Below, one piece after another: positions 26,539 to 34,005 of a DNA stretch of 64,000 nt (the first letter of the stretch is position 1; each line of letters begins with the position of its first letter). This stretch comes from Actinacidiphila yeochonensis CN732 (GTDB lineage: Bacteria; Actinomycetota; Actinomycetes; Streptomycetales; Streptomycetaceae): the NCBI RefSeq assembly GCF_000745345.1, contig NZ_JQNR01000005.1, forward strand, positions 2,232,001-2,296,000, given 5' to 3'. Below the pieces are notes generated by a model. That model did no database searches. It saw only the letters and a program-made list of their open reading frames with translations, and had not been told where the DNA came from. The position numbers and the translations under genes were made by a program.

Positions 26539-27872
26539 GCCTGCGCGCCCGCCTCGCCGTGGACGAGACCGCCGCCCCGCAGACGCAGGAAGGCCACCTG
26601 GTCGCCGTCTACCGGGCCAAGCTGCTCCAGGAGATCGACCTCGCCGAGATGTCGGCGCTCGCCGCCGCCGAGCGCCGGGCCCGGCTGGAACGCGTCCTCG
26701 GCCACATCATCAGCCGCGAGGGCCCGGTGCTGTCCACCGCCGAACGCGCCGCGCTGATCCGCCGGGTGGTCGACGAGGCACTGGGCCTGGGCGTCCTCGA
26801 ACCGCTCCTCGAAGACCCCACCGTCACCGAGATCATGGTCAACGGACCGGACCGGATCTACGTCGAACGCGGCGGCCGCGTCGAGCAGGTACCCGCCCGC
26901 TTCTCCTCCACCGAGCAGCTGCTCCAGACCATCGAGCGGATCGTCTCCACCGTCAACCGCCGGGTCGACGAGTCCAACCCGATGGTCGACGCCCGGCTGC
27001 CCTCCGGCGAGCGGGTCAACGTCGTCATCCCGCCGCTCGCGCTCACCGGCCCCACCCTCACCATCCGCCGCTTCCCGCGCGCCTACACCCTTCAGGAGCT
27101 GATCGAACTCGGCACCCTGGACGAGCACATGCTCATGCTGCTCTCCTCGTTCGTGCGCGCCCGCTGCAACATCATCGTCAGCGGCGGCACCGGCTCCGGC
27201 AAGACGACGCTGCTCAACGCGCTGTCCGGGCTGATCCCCGACGGCGAGCGGATCATCACCGTCGAGGACGCCGCCGAACTCCAGCTCCAGCAGGAGCACG
27301 TGATCCGGCTGGAGTCCCGGCCGCCCAACGTCGAGGGCGAGGGCCGGGTCACCATCCGCGACCTGGTCCGCAACTCGCTGCGCATGCGGCCGGACCGGAT
27401 CATCGTCGGCGAGGTCCGCGGCGGCGAGACCCTGGACATGCTCCAGGCCATGTCGACCGGCCACGACGGTTCGTTGGCCACCGTGCACGCCAACTCCGCG
27501 GAGGACGCGGTGCTGCGGCTCCAGACCCTGGCGTCCATGAGCGAGGTCAAGATCCCCTTCGAGGCGCTGCGCGACCAGATCAACTCCGCGGTGGACGTCG
27601 TCGTCCAGTTGCAGCGGCACGTCGACGGCACCCGCCGGATCTCCGAGATCGCCGTGCTCGCCTCCCGCGGCCGCACCACCTTCCGGCTCACCTCCGCCAC
27701 CCGGTTCCGCGCCGAACCCCTCGGCGTGGACCGGATCGTGCGCGGCTGGTACGAACACCACCCGGTGCCGCGCGAGATCGGCGAGCGCCTCTACCTCGCG
27801 GGCGAGCACATCCCGGCGGCGTTCGGCGTCGGGGCGAGCGAACTCGAACTCGACAGCCGGGAGGCGCTGTGA
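26535..27872 (+). CDS. cpaF: Tad pilus motor ATPase CpaF/TadA
   Basis: This 445-residue secretion ATPase powers pilus extension and possibly retraction. Visible motifs are DPTVTEIMVNGPDRIYVERG in the N-terminal domain, Walker A VSGGTGSGKTTLLNALSG, the Asp box ERIITVEDAAELQLQQEHV, Walker B RPDRIIVGEVRGGE and the His box DGSLATVHANS. The length is typical. GTG 26535 has the near-perfect ribosome-binding site AAGGAGGTGA at 26521-26530. The protein works in the cytoplasm at the base of the TadB/TadC platform encoded downstream. Confidence 0.93.
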   Translation: MSLRARLAVDETAAPQTQEGHLVAVYRAKLLQEIDLAEMSALAAAERRARLERVLGHIISREGPVLSTAERAALIRRVVDEALGLGVLEPLLEDPTVTEIMVNGPDRIYVERGGRVEQVPARFSSTEQLLQTIERIVSTVNRRVDESNPMVDARLPSGERVNVVIPPLALTGPTLTIRRFPRAYTLQELIELGTLDEHMLMLLSSFVRARCNIIVSGGTGSGKTTLLNALSGLIPDGERIITVEDAAELQLQQEHVIRLESRPPNVEGEGRVTIRDLVRNSLRMRPDRIIVGEVRGGETLDMLQAMSTGHDGSLATVHANSAEDAVLRLQTLASMSEVKIPFEALRDQINSAVDVVVQLQRHVDGTRRISEIAVLASRGRTTFRLTSATRFRAEPLGVDRIVRGWYEHHPVPREIGERLYLAGEHIPAAFGVGASELELDSREAL

Positions 27873-27906
27873 GCAGGACTCCGGCAGCCCGCGACCGGGC
27901 GGGATG

Positions 27907-27966
27907 CCCCGAGACCGGACGCCCCGAGACCGGACGCCCCGAGACCGGACGCCCCGAGACCGGACG
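27907..27966. repeat. Four perfect 15-bp tandem repeats between cpaF and tadB
   Basis: CCCCGAGACCGGACG is repeated exactly four times and ends 9 bp before the tadB ATG, just upstream of its ribosome-binding site GGGAGGA. As the unit is a multiple of three, copy-number change would keep any reading frame. Such an array could tune tadB translation or simply be unstable spacer. Confidence 0.85.
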
Positions 27967-27975
27967 GGAGGACCG

Positions 27976-28971
27976 ATGAGCCGCAACGCCACCGACATTG
28001 CCGCCGCGCTCGCCGAGGGCGGCGGGCGCTTCGCCACCGGCCCCTACGCCCTCGCCGTGGTCGGGGTCGCCGCCGTCGCCCTGGGCCTGGGCGTGTGGGG
28101 CCTGCACGCCTACCGCGGCGGGCGCGCCGACCGGGCCGCCCTCGTCGAACGGCTGGCCGGCGGCTTCGGCGAGGAGTCCGGGCGGCAGCCCGCGTTCGCC
28201 GCGCTCGACCGCCGGGTGCGCCGCTACGCCTGGGGCCGCCGGCTGGGCTCGCGGCTCGCCGCCACCGGCAGCGCCCTGACGCCCGGCCAGTTCACCGCGG
28301 CCTTCACCGGAGTGGTGGCCGGGACGTGGATCGTCGCCGCCGTGGTGCTGGCACCGTTCTTCGGCCCGGTCGCGGCGGTGCTGTCCGCCTGGGCCGGCTA
28401 CTCCTACCTGTCCTGGCGGCGCCGGGTGCGCACCGAACGCTTCATCGCCCAACTCCCGGAACTGGCACGGGTGCTGGCCAACGCCACGCAAGCCGGGCTG
28501 GCGTTGCGCACCGCCGTCTCGATGGCGGCCGAGGAGCTGGAGGCGCCGGCCGGCGAGGAGCTGCGGAAGGTCTCGGACGCGATGGCGCTCGGCCACTCCG
28601 TCGACGACGCCCTCGCCGAACTCCAGCAGCGGCTGCCCAGCCGGGAGTTGATCGTCCTGGTGTCCACCCTGGTGCTCTCCAGCCGGGCCGGCGGCGGCGT
28701 CGTGGAGTCGCTGCGCAACCTCACCGTCACCCTGGAGGAGCGCAAGGAGACCCGCCGCGAGATCCGCACCCAGATGTCCCAGGTCACCGTCACCGCCTAC
28801 GCGGTCCCCGTCATCGGCGTGGGCTCGCTGCTGCTGCTCGACCGGATCATGCCCGGATCGCTCGGCGCGCTCACCGGCTCCGGCCTCGGCCGCGTCCTGG
28901 TGCTGGTCTCGCTGGGCATGTACGTGCTGGGGTTCGTGCTCATCCGCCGTATGGCCCGGATCGACGTGTGA
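27976..28971 (+). CDS. tadB: Tad platform protein TadB (type II secretion F domain)
   Basis: This 331-residue protein has an N-terminal membrane segment (YALAVVGVAAVALGLGVWGL), a central pair of helices (GVVAGTWIVAAVVLAPFFGP), the T2SSF cytoplasmic domain (FIAQLPELARVLANATQAGL, later LSSRAGGGVVESLRNLTVTL) and C-terminal membrane segments. TadB forms the inner platform with TadC. I used ATG 27976 because GGGAGGA lies just before it; the longer open frame would translate the 15-bp repeat array as PRDRT units. Confidence 0.85.
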   Translation: MSRNATDIAAALAEGGGRFATGPYALAVVGVAAVALGLGVWGLHAYRGGRADRAALVERLAGGFGEESGRQPAFAALDRRVRRYAWGRRLGSRLAATGSALTPGQFTAAFTGVVAGTWIVAAVVLAPFFGPVAAVLSAWAGYSYLSWRRRVRTERFIAQLPELARVLANATQAGLALRTAVSMAAEELEAPAGEELRKVSDAMALGHSVDDALAELQQRLPSRELIVLVSTLVLSSRAGGGVVESLRNLTVTLEERKETRREIRTQMSQVTVTAYAVPVIGVGSLLLLDRIMPGSLGALTGSGLGRVLVLVSLGMYVLGFVLIRRMARIDV

Positions 28972-29107
28972 ACGGGATGGATCGGGTGGACGGGCTGAAC
29001 AGGGCGGACGGGGCGCACAGGGTGGACCGTGTGGACGGCGTGAACGGGGCGAGGAGGACGGGCGTTTCCGAGACCGCGGGAAGGGCGTCCCGGGGGAGGT
29101 GGCGGCG

Positions 29108-30007
29108 GTGACCGCGGCGGGGCTGGGACTGGCGGTGCTGCTGGCGGTCGCCGTGGCCGGCGTGGTCCACGCGGTCGGGCTGCTGCGGGCGCCCGCCGAG
29201 CTCCCGGAGGACCTCCGGCTGGCCCTGGAGGTCGGCCGCACCCGCACCACCCGCGCGGGCAACGCGATCGACCGGCTCGGCATCCGCTACGTACCCACCG
29301 TGCTGCGGATGATGGGCCCCGCCCGGGTCGCCCGCATGCGCACCCGGATCGAGCACGCCGGCCACCCCTACGGCCTCACCGTCGAACGGTACGCCGCCCG
29401 TCGGGCCGTCTACGGGGCGCTCGGCGGCCTCGCCGCCCTGGCGCTGCTGGCCCGCGGCAACTGGCTGCTCGCGCTGCTGCTGCTCGCCTACGGCTGGTGG
29501 TGGGCCGACCTGGGCCTGTGGCTCGCCGTCCGGCGCCGCCGCGAGGACATCGAGCGCACCCTGCCGGACTTCCTCGACGTGCTCGCGGTCGTCGTCAGCG
29601 CGGGGCTCGGCTTCCGCCAGGCACTGGAGCGGGTCAACGCCGTCTACCAGGGCCCCTGGGCGGACGAGATCCGCGTCGCGCTGCGCCAGATGGACCTCGG
29701 CGTGAGCCGCCGCGACGCCTTCGACCAGCTGCGCCGCCGCAACAACAGCGACCAGGTGGGGCAGTTCGTCACCGCCCTCCAGCAGGGCGAGGAGCTGGGC
29801 GCCCCGATCGCGCGCACGCTGCTCCAGATCGCCACGGACATGCGCCGCACCGAGGCGCAGAACGCCCGCCGCCGAGCGGCCCGTACGGTGCCGCGCGCCA
29901 CCGGCGTGATCACCTTCCTGCTCGTCCCGGCGACCATGATCCTGCTGATCACCGGCACGATCATCGGCTCCCAGATCCACTTCGGCGAACTCTTCGGGGG
30001 AAAGTGA
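29108..30007 (+). CDS. tadC: Tad platform protein TadC (type II secretion F domain)
   Basis: This 299-residue protein has an N-terminal membrane segment (LGLAVLLAVAVAGVVHAVGL), further hydrophobic segments near residues 95-130, the T2SSF core (LPDFLDVLAVVVSAGLGFRQ, then ALERVNAVYQGPWADEIRV) and a C-terminal anchor (GVITFLLVPATMILLITGTI). GTG 29108 is preceded by GGGGGAGG; GTG 29099 is an in-frame alternative. The 136-nt gap after tadB contains degenerate repeats of GGTGGAC/GAACGGG type. Confidence 0.85.
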   Translation: MTAAGLGLAVLLAVAVAGVVHAVGLLRAPAELPEDLRLALEVGRTRTTRAGNAIDRLGIRYVPTVLRMMGPARVARMRTRIEHAGHPYGLTVERYAARRAVYGALGGLAALALLARGNWLLALLLLAYGWWWADLGLWLAVRRRREDIERTLPDFLDVLAVVVSAGLGFRQALERVNAVYQGPWADEIRVALRQMDLGVSRRDAFDQLRRRNNSDQVGQFVTALQQGEELGAPIARTLLQIATDMRRTEAQNARRRAARTVPRATGVITFLLVPATMILLITGTIIGSQIHFGELFGGK

Positions 30008-30186
30008 GCCGATGTTTTGTGTGAACGGGTTACGACAGAGCGTGAGTCGGCGTCATGCTTGCGGGCGGGGCTCGACTTCGCCCATGACGTCCAACGAGAG
30101 GCGGTGCGCCGTGGACTCGCTTCCCACCCGGCCACCCGCGGCCGCCGCACAGACCATCCAGGCGAACAGAATTGGGGCGAACACGG

Positions 30187-30438
30187 ATGAACACGTGGGT
30201 ACGTCGCCGCAGCACGGCGACAGCGATCTGGCTGAGAACCCGAACGGACCAGCTGGCGGGGCGGATCGCCGCCCGCGCCGAGGCGGGCTCCGACCGGGGG
30301 CAGACGTCCTTCGAGTACCTGGGGATCGCGGTGGTGATCGCGGTCATCATCGGCGTGCTGGCGACCACCGGCATCGGCACCGCGATCCAGGGCGCGATCC
30401 TTACTGCTATCGGGAACATCGCCGGCGGAGCTGGCTGA
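30187..30438 (+). CDS. flp: Flp-type major pilin
   Basis: This 83-residue prepilin has a 38-residue basic leader, then DRGQTSFEYLG with the Flp cleavage pattern G^QTSFEY (Glu +5, Tyr +6) and one hydrophobic helix (IAVVIAVIIGVLATTGIG). The mature peptide would be about 46 residues, as in Flp pilins. ATG 30187 is the most likely start; TTG 30172 is in frame. It follows a 180-nt gap that could hold its own promoter, as pilin genes are often expressed more strongly than the rest. Confidence 0.83.
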   Translation: MNTWVRRRSTATAIWLRTRTDQLAGRIAARAEAGSDRGQTSFEYLGIAVVIAVIIGVLATTGIGTAIQGAILTAIGNIAGGAG

Positions 30439-31025
30439 CCGCGCGGCTGCGACGCGACGACGGCCAGACGGTCGGGTTGTACGTGGTGGCGATGGCCGCG
30501 CTGTTCTTTCTGGCCTTCGCCTACTTCGCAGTCGGCCAGGCGTCCGTGTTGCGTAACTCCACCCAGTCCGCGGCAGACGCCGCCGCGCTGGCGGCGGCCC
30601 GTGAGGGACGCGACCAGATGCGGCAGGACTTCCTGGCCGCGCTGTCGGCCGGAGATACCAGTGCGCTCGGTGACCTGCTGGCCAGGGACGGCGACGACGC
30701 GGTCGCGGCCTGCGGCAAGGCCGCCGACTACTCGGCGGACAACGGGGCGAGCGTGCAGACGTGCACACAGGTGAGTGGCCCCCCGGGCTACTTCGTCGAA
30801 GTCCGGTCGACCGATACGGTCGGCCGGACGGAAGTGAAGGGAACGGAGAGCGTGCATGCCACGGCGCGGGCAACCGCCGTCCTGGAGCCGCGGTGCACGG
30901 TCGACGGTACGCGGGGCGACGCGGTCCGCTTCGCCTGCGAGGACGGGGAGGTGACGGTTGATCCGGCGGCCGACGGCTTCCGGCTCGACCTGTCGGTGTT
31001 CTACAGGGTCCGGCTGAGCACGTGA
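30435..31025 (+). CDS. TadG/TadE-like membrane-anchored pseudopilin
   Basis: The frame encodes RLRRDDGQTVGLYVVAMAAL, a hydrophobic helix (FFLAFAYFAVGQASVL), the TadG-typical STQSAADAAALAAAREGR and an extracytoplasmic domain with four cysteines (ACGKAADY, VQTCTQV, EPRCTVD, RFACEDG). No ATG or GTG precedes the membrane helix in a sensible place. The best start is CTG 30435, which overlaps the flp stop (CTGA) and has GGCGGAG 4 nt upstream, copying the GTGA overlaps earlier in the operon. TTG 30477 and GTG 30483 are fallbacks. About 196 residues if CTG is used. Confidence 0.68.
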   Translation: MTARLRRDDGQTVGLYVVAMAALFFLAFAYFAVGQASVLRNSTQSAADAAALAAAREGRDQMRQDFLAALSAGDTSALGDLLARDGDDAVAACGKAADYSADNGASVQTCTQVSGPPGYFVEVRSTDTVGRTEVKGTESVHATARATAVLEPRCTVDGTRGDAVRFACEDGEVTVDPAADGFRLDLSVFYRVRLST

Positions 31026-31116
31026 TGGTCCGGGTATGCCGGACCGTGGGCCGGGACGCGCCATGCGACGCCGGTGCGTCCCGGCGGACGGGACGACACG
31101 CGAGGAAGGGGGAGTG

Positions 31117-31728
31117 ATGAGGACTCGTTACACGGCCCTGGGGCCGATGGCGTTGGCCGTGGGAGTGGTGCTGGTTCTCGCCGGATGTGGCGGGGGCTCC
31201 GGGGGATCGGGGGACTCTGACGCGAAGGCGCCCACCACAACGGCCGCGACGCATCCGGCGAACGGCACGGCGAAGGGTGGCGGGGATTCGGCGGCCGAGG
31301 CCTCGGCGACCCCGTCATCCACGCCCACCACGGTGCTGGCCCAGTTGAAGGGCGAGGACGGGGTGCTGGTGTCCATCACCTCGGCAGTCCGTGACTCCGG
31401 TGGCTTCGTCACCGTCCAGGGCGAGATCGTCAACGACGGAAGCGGCGTCTTCAACGCGACGACCTGGCGGGGAGAGGAGCTCGCGCTCGTGTCGTCAGGC
31501 CCCTCCGTCGCGGGGGCGGTACTCGTCGACGAGGCGGCCAAGAAGCGGTATTACGTGCTCCGGGATACCGAGGGGAAGTGCCTCTGCACGATGGGCCTGA
31601 TCGAGATCCGGCCCAAGGAGACGCGGCCGTTCTTCGCGCAGTTCCCCGCCCCGCCGGCAGGCACGACGTCGGTGGAGTTCGAGCTGCCGACGATGCCGCC
31701 CGCCAAGATCCCGCTCTCGGAGGGGTGA
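31117..31728 (+). CDS. Lipoprotein in the Tad locus
   Basis: This protein has 203 residues. ATG 31117 follows GAGGAAGGGGGA. A lipoprotein signal peptide (MALAVGVVLVLAGCGGGS) places the lipidated Cys at residue 24. A Ser/Thr/Ala-rich spacer is followed by a folded region with a beta-sandwich feel (EDGVLVSITSAVRDSGGFVT, VQGEIVNDGSG). KKRYYVLRDTEGKCLCTMGL resembles DUF4352-type or other extracytoplasmic immunoglobulin-like domains. It lies between tadG and the OmpA-like gene, with the latter starting 7 nt after its stop. A role in anchoring the pilus machinery to the outer face of the membrane is an inference. Confidence 0.72.
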   Translation: MRTRYTALGPMALAVGVVLVLAGCGGGSGGSGDSDAKAPTTTAATHPANGTAKGGGDSAAEASATPSSTPTTVLAQLKGEDGVLVSITSAVRDSGGFVTVQGEIVNDGSGVFNATTWRGEELALVSSGPSVAGAVLVDEAAKKRYYVLRDTEGKCLCTMGLIEIRPKETRPFFAQFPAPPAGTTSVEFELPTMPPAKIPLSEG

Positions 31729-31735
31729 GCCCGCC

Positions 31736-32466
31736 GTGACGCCGACCAGCGAGTCCGTTCCGCGCGGCCCCCGGCCTGCGGGCCCCCAGTCGCCGAACCC
31801 CGCGTCGCCGGGGGCCAGGGTGCTGCGGGCCGCCGCCGTCGGGGCGCCGCGCTGTGCCTGGTGCTGGCCGCGGGGACGGCCGTCGCGGGGCCGGCCCGGG
31901 CCGACGACAACCCGCCGCCCAGCGCCGGCCTGCCCACGGCCACCGCGCCCACCCCCGTGGACGTCCACTCGCCCGACCTGAAGCTGCCCGAGGGCGCCAC
32001 GCTGGCGCCGCCCAAGGTGCTGGACATCGTCTCCGTCACCGACCAGAGCACGGTGTCGGCGAGCCAGCCCCAGGAGCGGCAGGAGACCTCCAACACGACG
32101 GTCACGTACGCACTCCAGGCCGAGGTGGTGTTCGGCAAGAACAGTTCGACGCTGTCGCCGAGCGCCGCCTCCAGGATCCGGGCCATCGCCGACGACATCA
32201 ACGCGAAGCACGTCACGTCACCCATTCGGGTCTTCGGATTCACCGACGACCTCGGCAGCAGCTCACACGGCGACGTGCTGTCCAAGCAGCGGGCCGACGC
32301 GGTCTACAACGTGCTGGCCGCGCAGCTCAGCAGCCTCGGTGACGCCGACCACACCTTCCAGGTGCGCGGATACGGAGAGCAGTACCCGATCGCGGACAAC
32401 TCCACCGAATCGGGACGTAGGGAGAACCGCCGGGTGGAGATCACCTTCACCCCGCCGGCCGCGTGA
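31736..32466 (+). CDS. OmpA-like peptidoglycan-binding protein, signal peptide frameshifted
   Basis: The C-terminal 120 residues form an OmpA/MotB domain: YALQAEVVFGKNSSTLSPSA, IRVFGFTDDLGS, LSKQRADAVYNVL, RGYGEQYPIADNSTESGRRE and NRRVEITF. This domain binds peptidoglycan. The start is GTG 31736 (with GGAGGGG upstream), and the signal peptide VLRAAAVGA...LCLVLAAGTAVAGPARA is split between two frames. Restoring one base in GGGGCGCCGCGC (about 31838-31850) joins them, and the span is one base short of whole codons. As written the second frame begins near CTG 31861. Located at the end of the Tad operon, it may tie the pilus to the thick cell wall of a monoderm. Confidence 0.75.
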
Positions 32467-32513
32467 GGCGCGTTGTACCGACGCGGACGAGGTACGGTGT
32501 AAGTCCCCCCCTC

Positions 32514-32548
32514 GGGCCGGTTCGCTCTCCCCCCCTGCGAACCGGCCC
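32514..32548. terminator. Terminator after the Tad operon
   Basis: GGGCCGGTTCGC (32514-32525) and GCGAACCGGCCC (32537-32548) make a perfect 12-bp stem with an 11-nt loop, 48 nt after the OmpA-like stop and followed by GTTCTCGTCTCC. It can also serve the convergent DUF192 gene. Confidence 0.75.
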
Positions 32549-32631
32549 GTTCTCGTCTCCGCTGATCTGTTTCCGCTGAGGGTTCCGCCTCCGCCCGGCC
32601 GTTCCCCGTGAAGGCCGCCCGTTCCCGTCGC

Positions 32632-33024
32632 TCAGCGCGGGCCCGTGCCCTCCGCCGGTGCCCCGTCCACGGGTGCGACCTCCAGCACCGCCCCCCGTAC
32701 GACGCCCCAGCGGGCGAACGCGCCGGCCTCCGCCTCCAGGACGTGCCGCGAGCGGGGTCGGGGCAGGCCGAGCCGGCCCGGCCGCATCGTCCGTACCGCC
32801 AGCACCCGCAGCCGCCGGTCCAGGTAGGCGACGTCGATGGCGAACCGCATCCGTACCGTGTGCACGCTGCCCGCCGGGGTGAGGAGCAGCGCGCCCTCGA
32901 TCCCGTCGCGGCCGAGCAGCCCCCTGGTACGGGCGCGGTACGACGCGGCGATCCGCAGCGGCACCCGGGCGCCGGGCGCGTGCAGTACCGCGTCGCCGTC
33001 CCGCCAACTCCGGCCCGTGCCCAT
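32632..33024 (-). CDS. DUF192 family protein
   Basis: This protein has 130 residues. Family landmarks are RIAASYRARTRGLLGRDGI, GALLLTPAGSVHTVRMRFAI, DVAYLDRRLRVLAV and the C-terminal ARWGVVRGAVLEV. DUF192 proteins are small beta-rich proteins of unknown function. ATG 33024 has GGGAGGGGCC upstream. It lies opposite to the Tad genes, between the OmpA-like gene and the prepilin peptidase, an arrangement seen near Tad loci in streptomycetes as far as I recall. Confidence 0.8.
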   Translation of the reverse strand: MGTGRSWRDGDAVLHAPGARVPLRIAASYRARTRGLLGRDGIEGALLLTPAGSVHTVRMRFAIDVAYLDRRLRVLAVRTMRPGRLGLPRPRSRHVLEAEAGAFARWGVVRGAVLEVAPVDGAPAEGTGPR

Positions 33025-33067
33025 GGCCCCTCCCAGCGCTCCCGGCCGCCCGTGTACGGTCGGCCCG

Positions 33068-33787
33068 GTGCATGTCTATCTGATAGTGGGCGCCGCCGTC
33101 TGGGGAACGGTCTGCGGGCTGCTACTGCCGCGCCCCGCCTACCGGTTGACGGTGCCGGCCGAACAGCCCTGGGCCGACGGCTGCCCGGCCGGCCACCCGC
33201 TCGCCGGCTGGCTCGGGCCCGCCCGCTGCCGCCGGTGCGTGCCCGGTGAGGCCCGCTACGGCGGCGGTTACGGCCTGGCGCTCGCCGCCGCCGCGGCGAG
33301 CGGGCTGCTCGCCTGGCGGGTGGGCGGCCACCCCGAACTCGCCGTGTGGCTGCTGCTGGTGCCGGCCGCCGTGCTGCTGGCGCGGGTGGACCTGGCGGTC
33401 TTCCGGCTGCCGGATGTGGTGACGCTGCCCGCGCTGGGCCTGACCGCCGTCCTGCTCGGCGCCGCCGCGCTGCTTCCCCGGCACGACGGGGAGTGGACGC
33501 GGGCGCTGATCGCGGCCGCCGTTCTCGGGCTGCTCTACGGGGTGTTGTTCTTCGTCAACCCGGCCGGGATGGGCTTCGGCGACGTCAAACTCGCCCCCAC
33601 CCTCGGCCTGGTGCTGGGCTGGTACGGGTGGGGCGCGGTCATCACCGGCACGTTCGCCGGGTTCCTGCTGGGCGCCGCCTACGGGCTGGTGCTCGTCGCC
33701 GCCCGCCGGGCCGGCCGCAAGACGGCGCTGCCGTTCGGGCCGTTCATGCTGGTCGGCGCGCTGCTCGCGGTGCTGGTCGCGGCCTGA
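33068..33787 (+). CDS. A24 family prepilin peptidase (CpaA/TadV-like)
   Basis: This 239-residue membrane aspartyl protease is expected to process Flp and the TadE-like proteins. The two catalytic Asp motifs are visible: LARVDLAVFRLPDVVTLP and GFGDVKLAPTLG (the GxGD motif). About six hydrophobic segments are present. An N-terminal CxxC pair in ADGCPAGH...CRRCVPGE recalls the zinc-binding loop of longer type IV prepilin peptidases, although methyltransferase motifs are absent. The start is GTG 33068. It is separated from the main Tad operon by the DUF192 gene and a terminator. Confidence 0.85.
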   Translation: MHVYLIVGAAVWGTVCGLLLPRPAYRLTVPAEQPWADGCPAGHPLAGWLGPARCRRCVPGEARYGGGYGLALAAAAASGLLAWRVGGHPELAVWLLLVPAAVLLARVDLAVFRLPDVVTLPALGLTAVLLGAAALLPRHDGEWTRALIAAAVLGLLYGVLFFVNPAGMGFGDVKLAPTLGLVLGWYGWGAVITGTFAGFLLGAAYGLVLVAARRAGRKTALPFGPFMLVGALLAVLVAA

Positions 33788-33861
33788 CGCCCGCTCGGGC
33801 CTCAGGCCCGGCTGAGACTCGCGCCCCGGCCCCGGCCCCGACTCGGGCTCCGAGCGCGGCC

Positions 33862-33897
33862 CCCCGGAGCCCCCGGAGCCCCCAGAGCCCCCGGAGC
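33862..33897. repeat. Four 9-bp tandem repeats
   Basis: CCCCGGAGC is repeated four times (third copy CCCCAGAGC) in the non-coding stretch 33788-34005 between the convergent prepilin peptidase and aldo/keto reductase genes. Confidence 0.7.
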
Positions 33898-33930
33898 CAT
33901 GGAGCCGCGCCGGAGCGCCGACGCGGCCCG

Positions 33931-33964
33931 CGGACGTCCGGTCGCTCCCGCGACCGGACGTCCG
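33931..33964. terminator. Bidirectional hairpin between convergent genes
   Basis: CGGACGTCCGGTCG (33931-33944) and CGACCGGACGTCCG (33951-33964) form a perfect 14-bp stem with a 6-nt loop between the prepilin peptidase and aldo/keto reductase genes. Confidence 0.7.
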
Positions 33965-34005
33965 CTCACGGGCCCGTCCGGGCCCGTCCGGGCCCTCGCG
34001 GTTCC

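Noticed and set aside
27907..27966. Possible CRISPR-like array
   Set aside because: The 15-bp units are adjacent with no spacers, so this is a simple tandem repeat.
32514..32548. Operator for the DUF192 or prepilin peptidase gene
   Set aside because: A 12-bp stem with an 11-nt loop placed between convergent gene ends is better read as a terminator.
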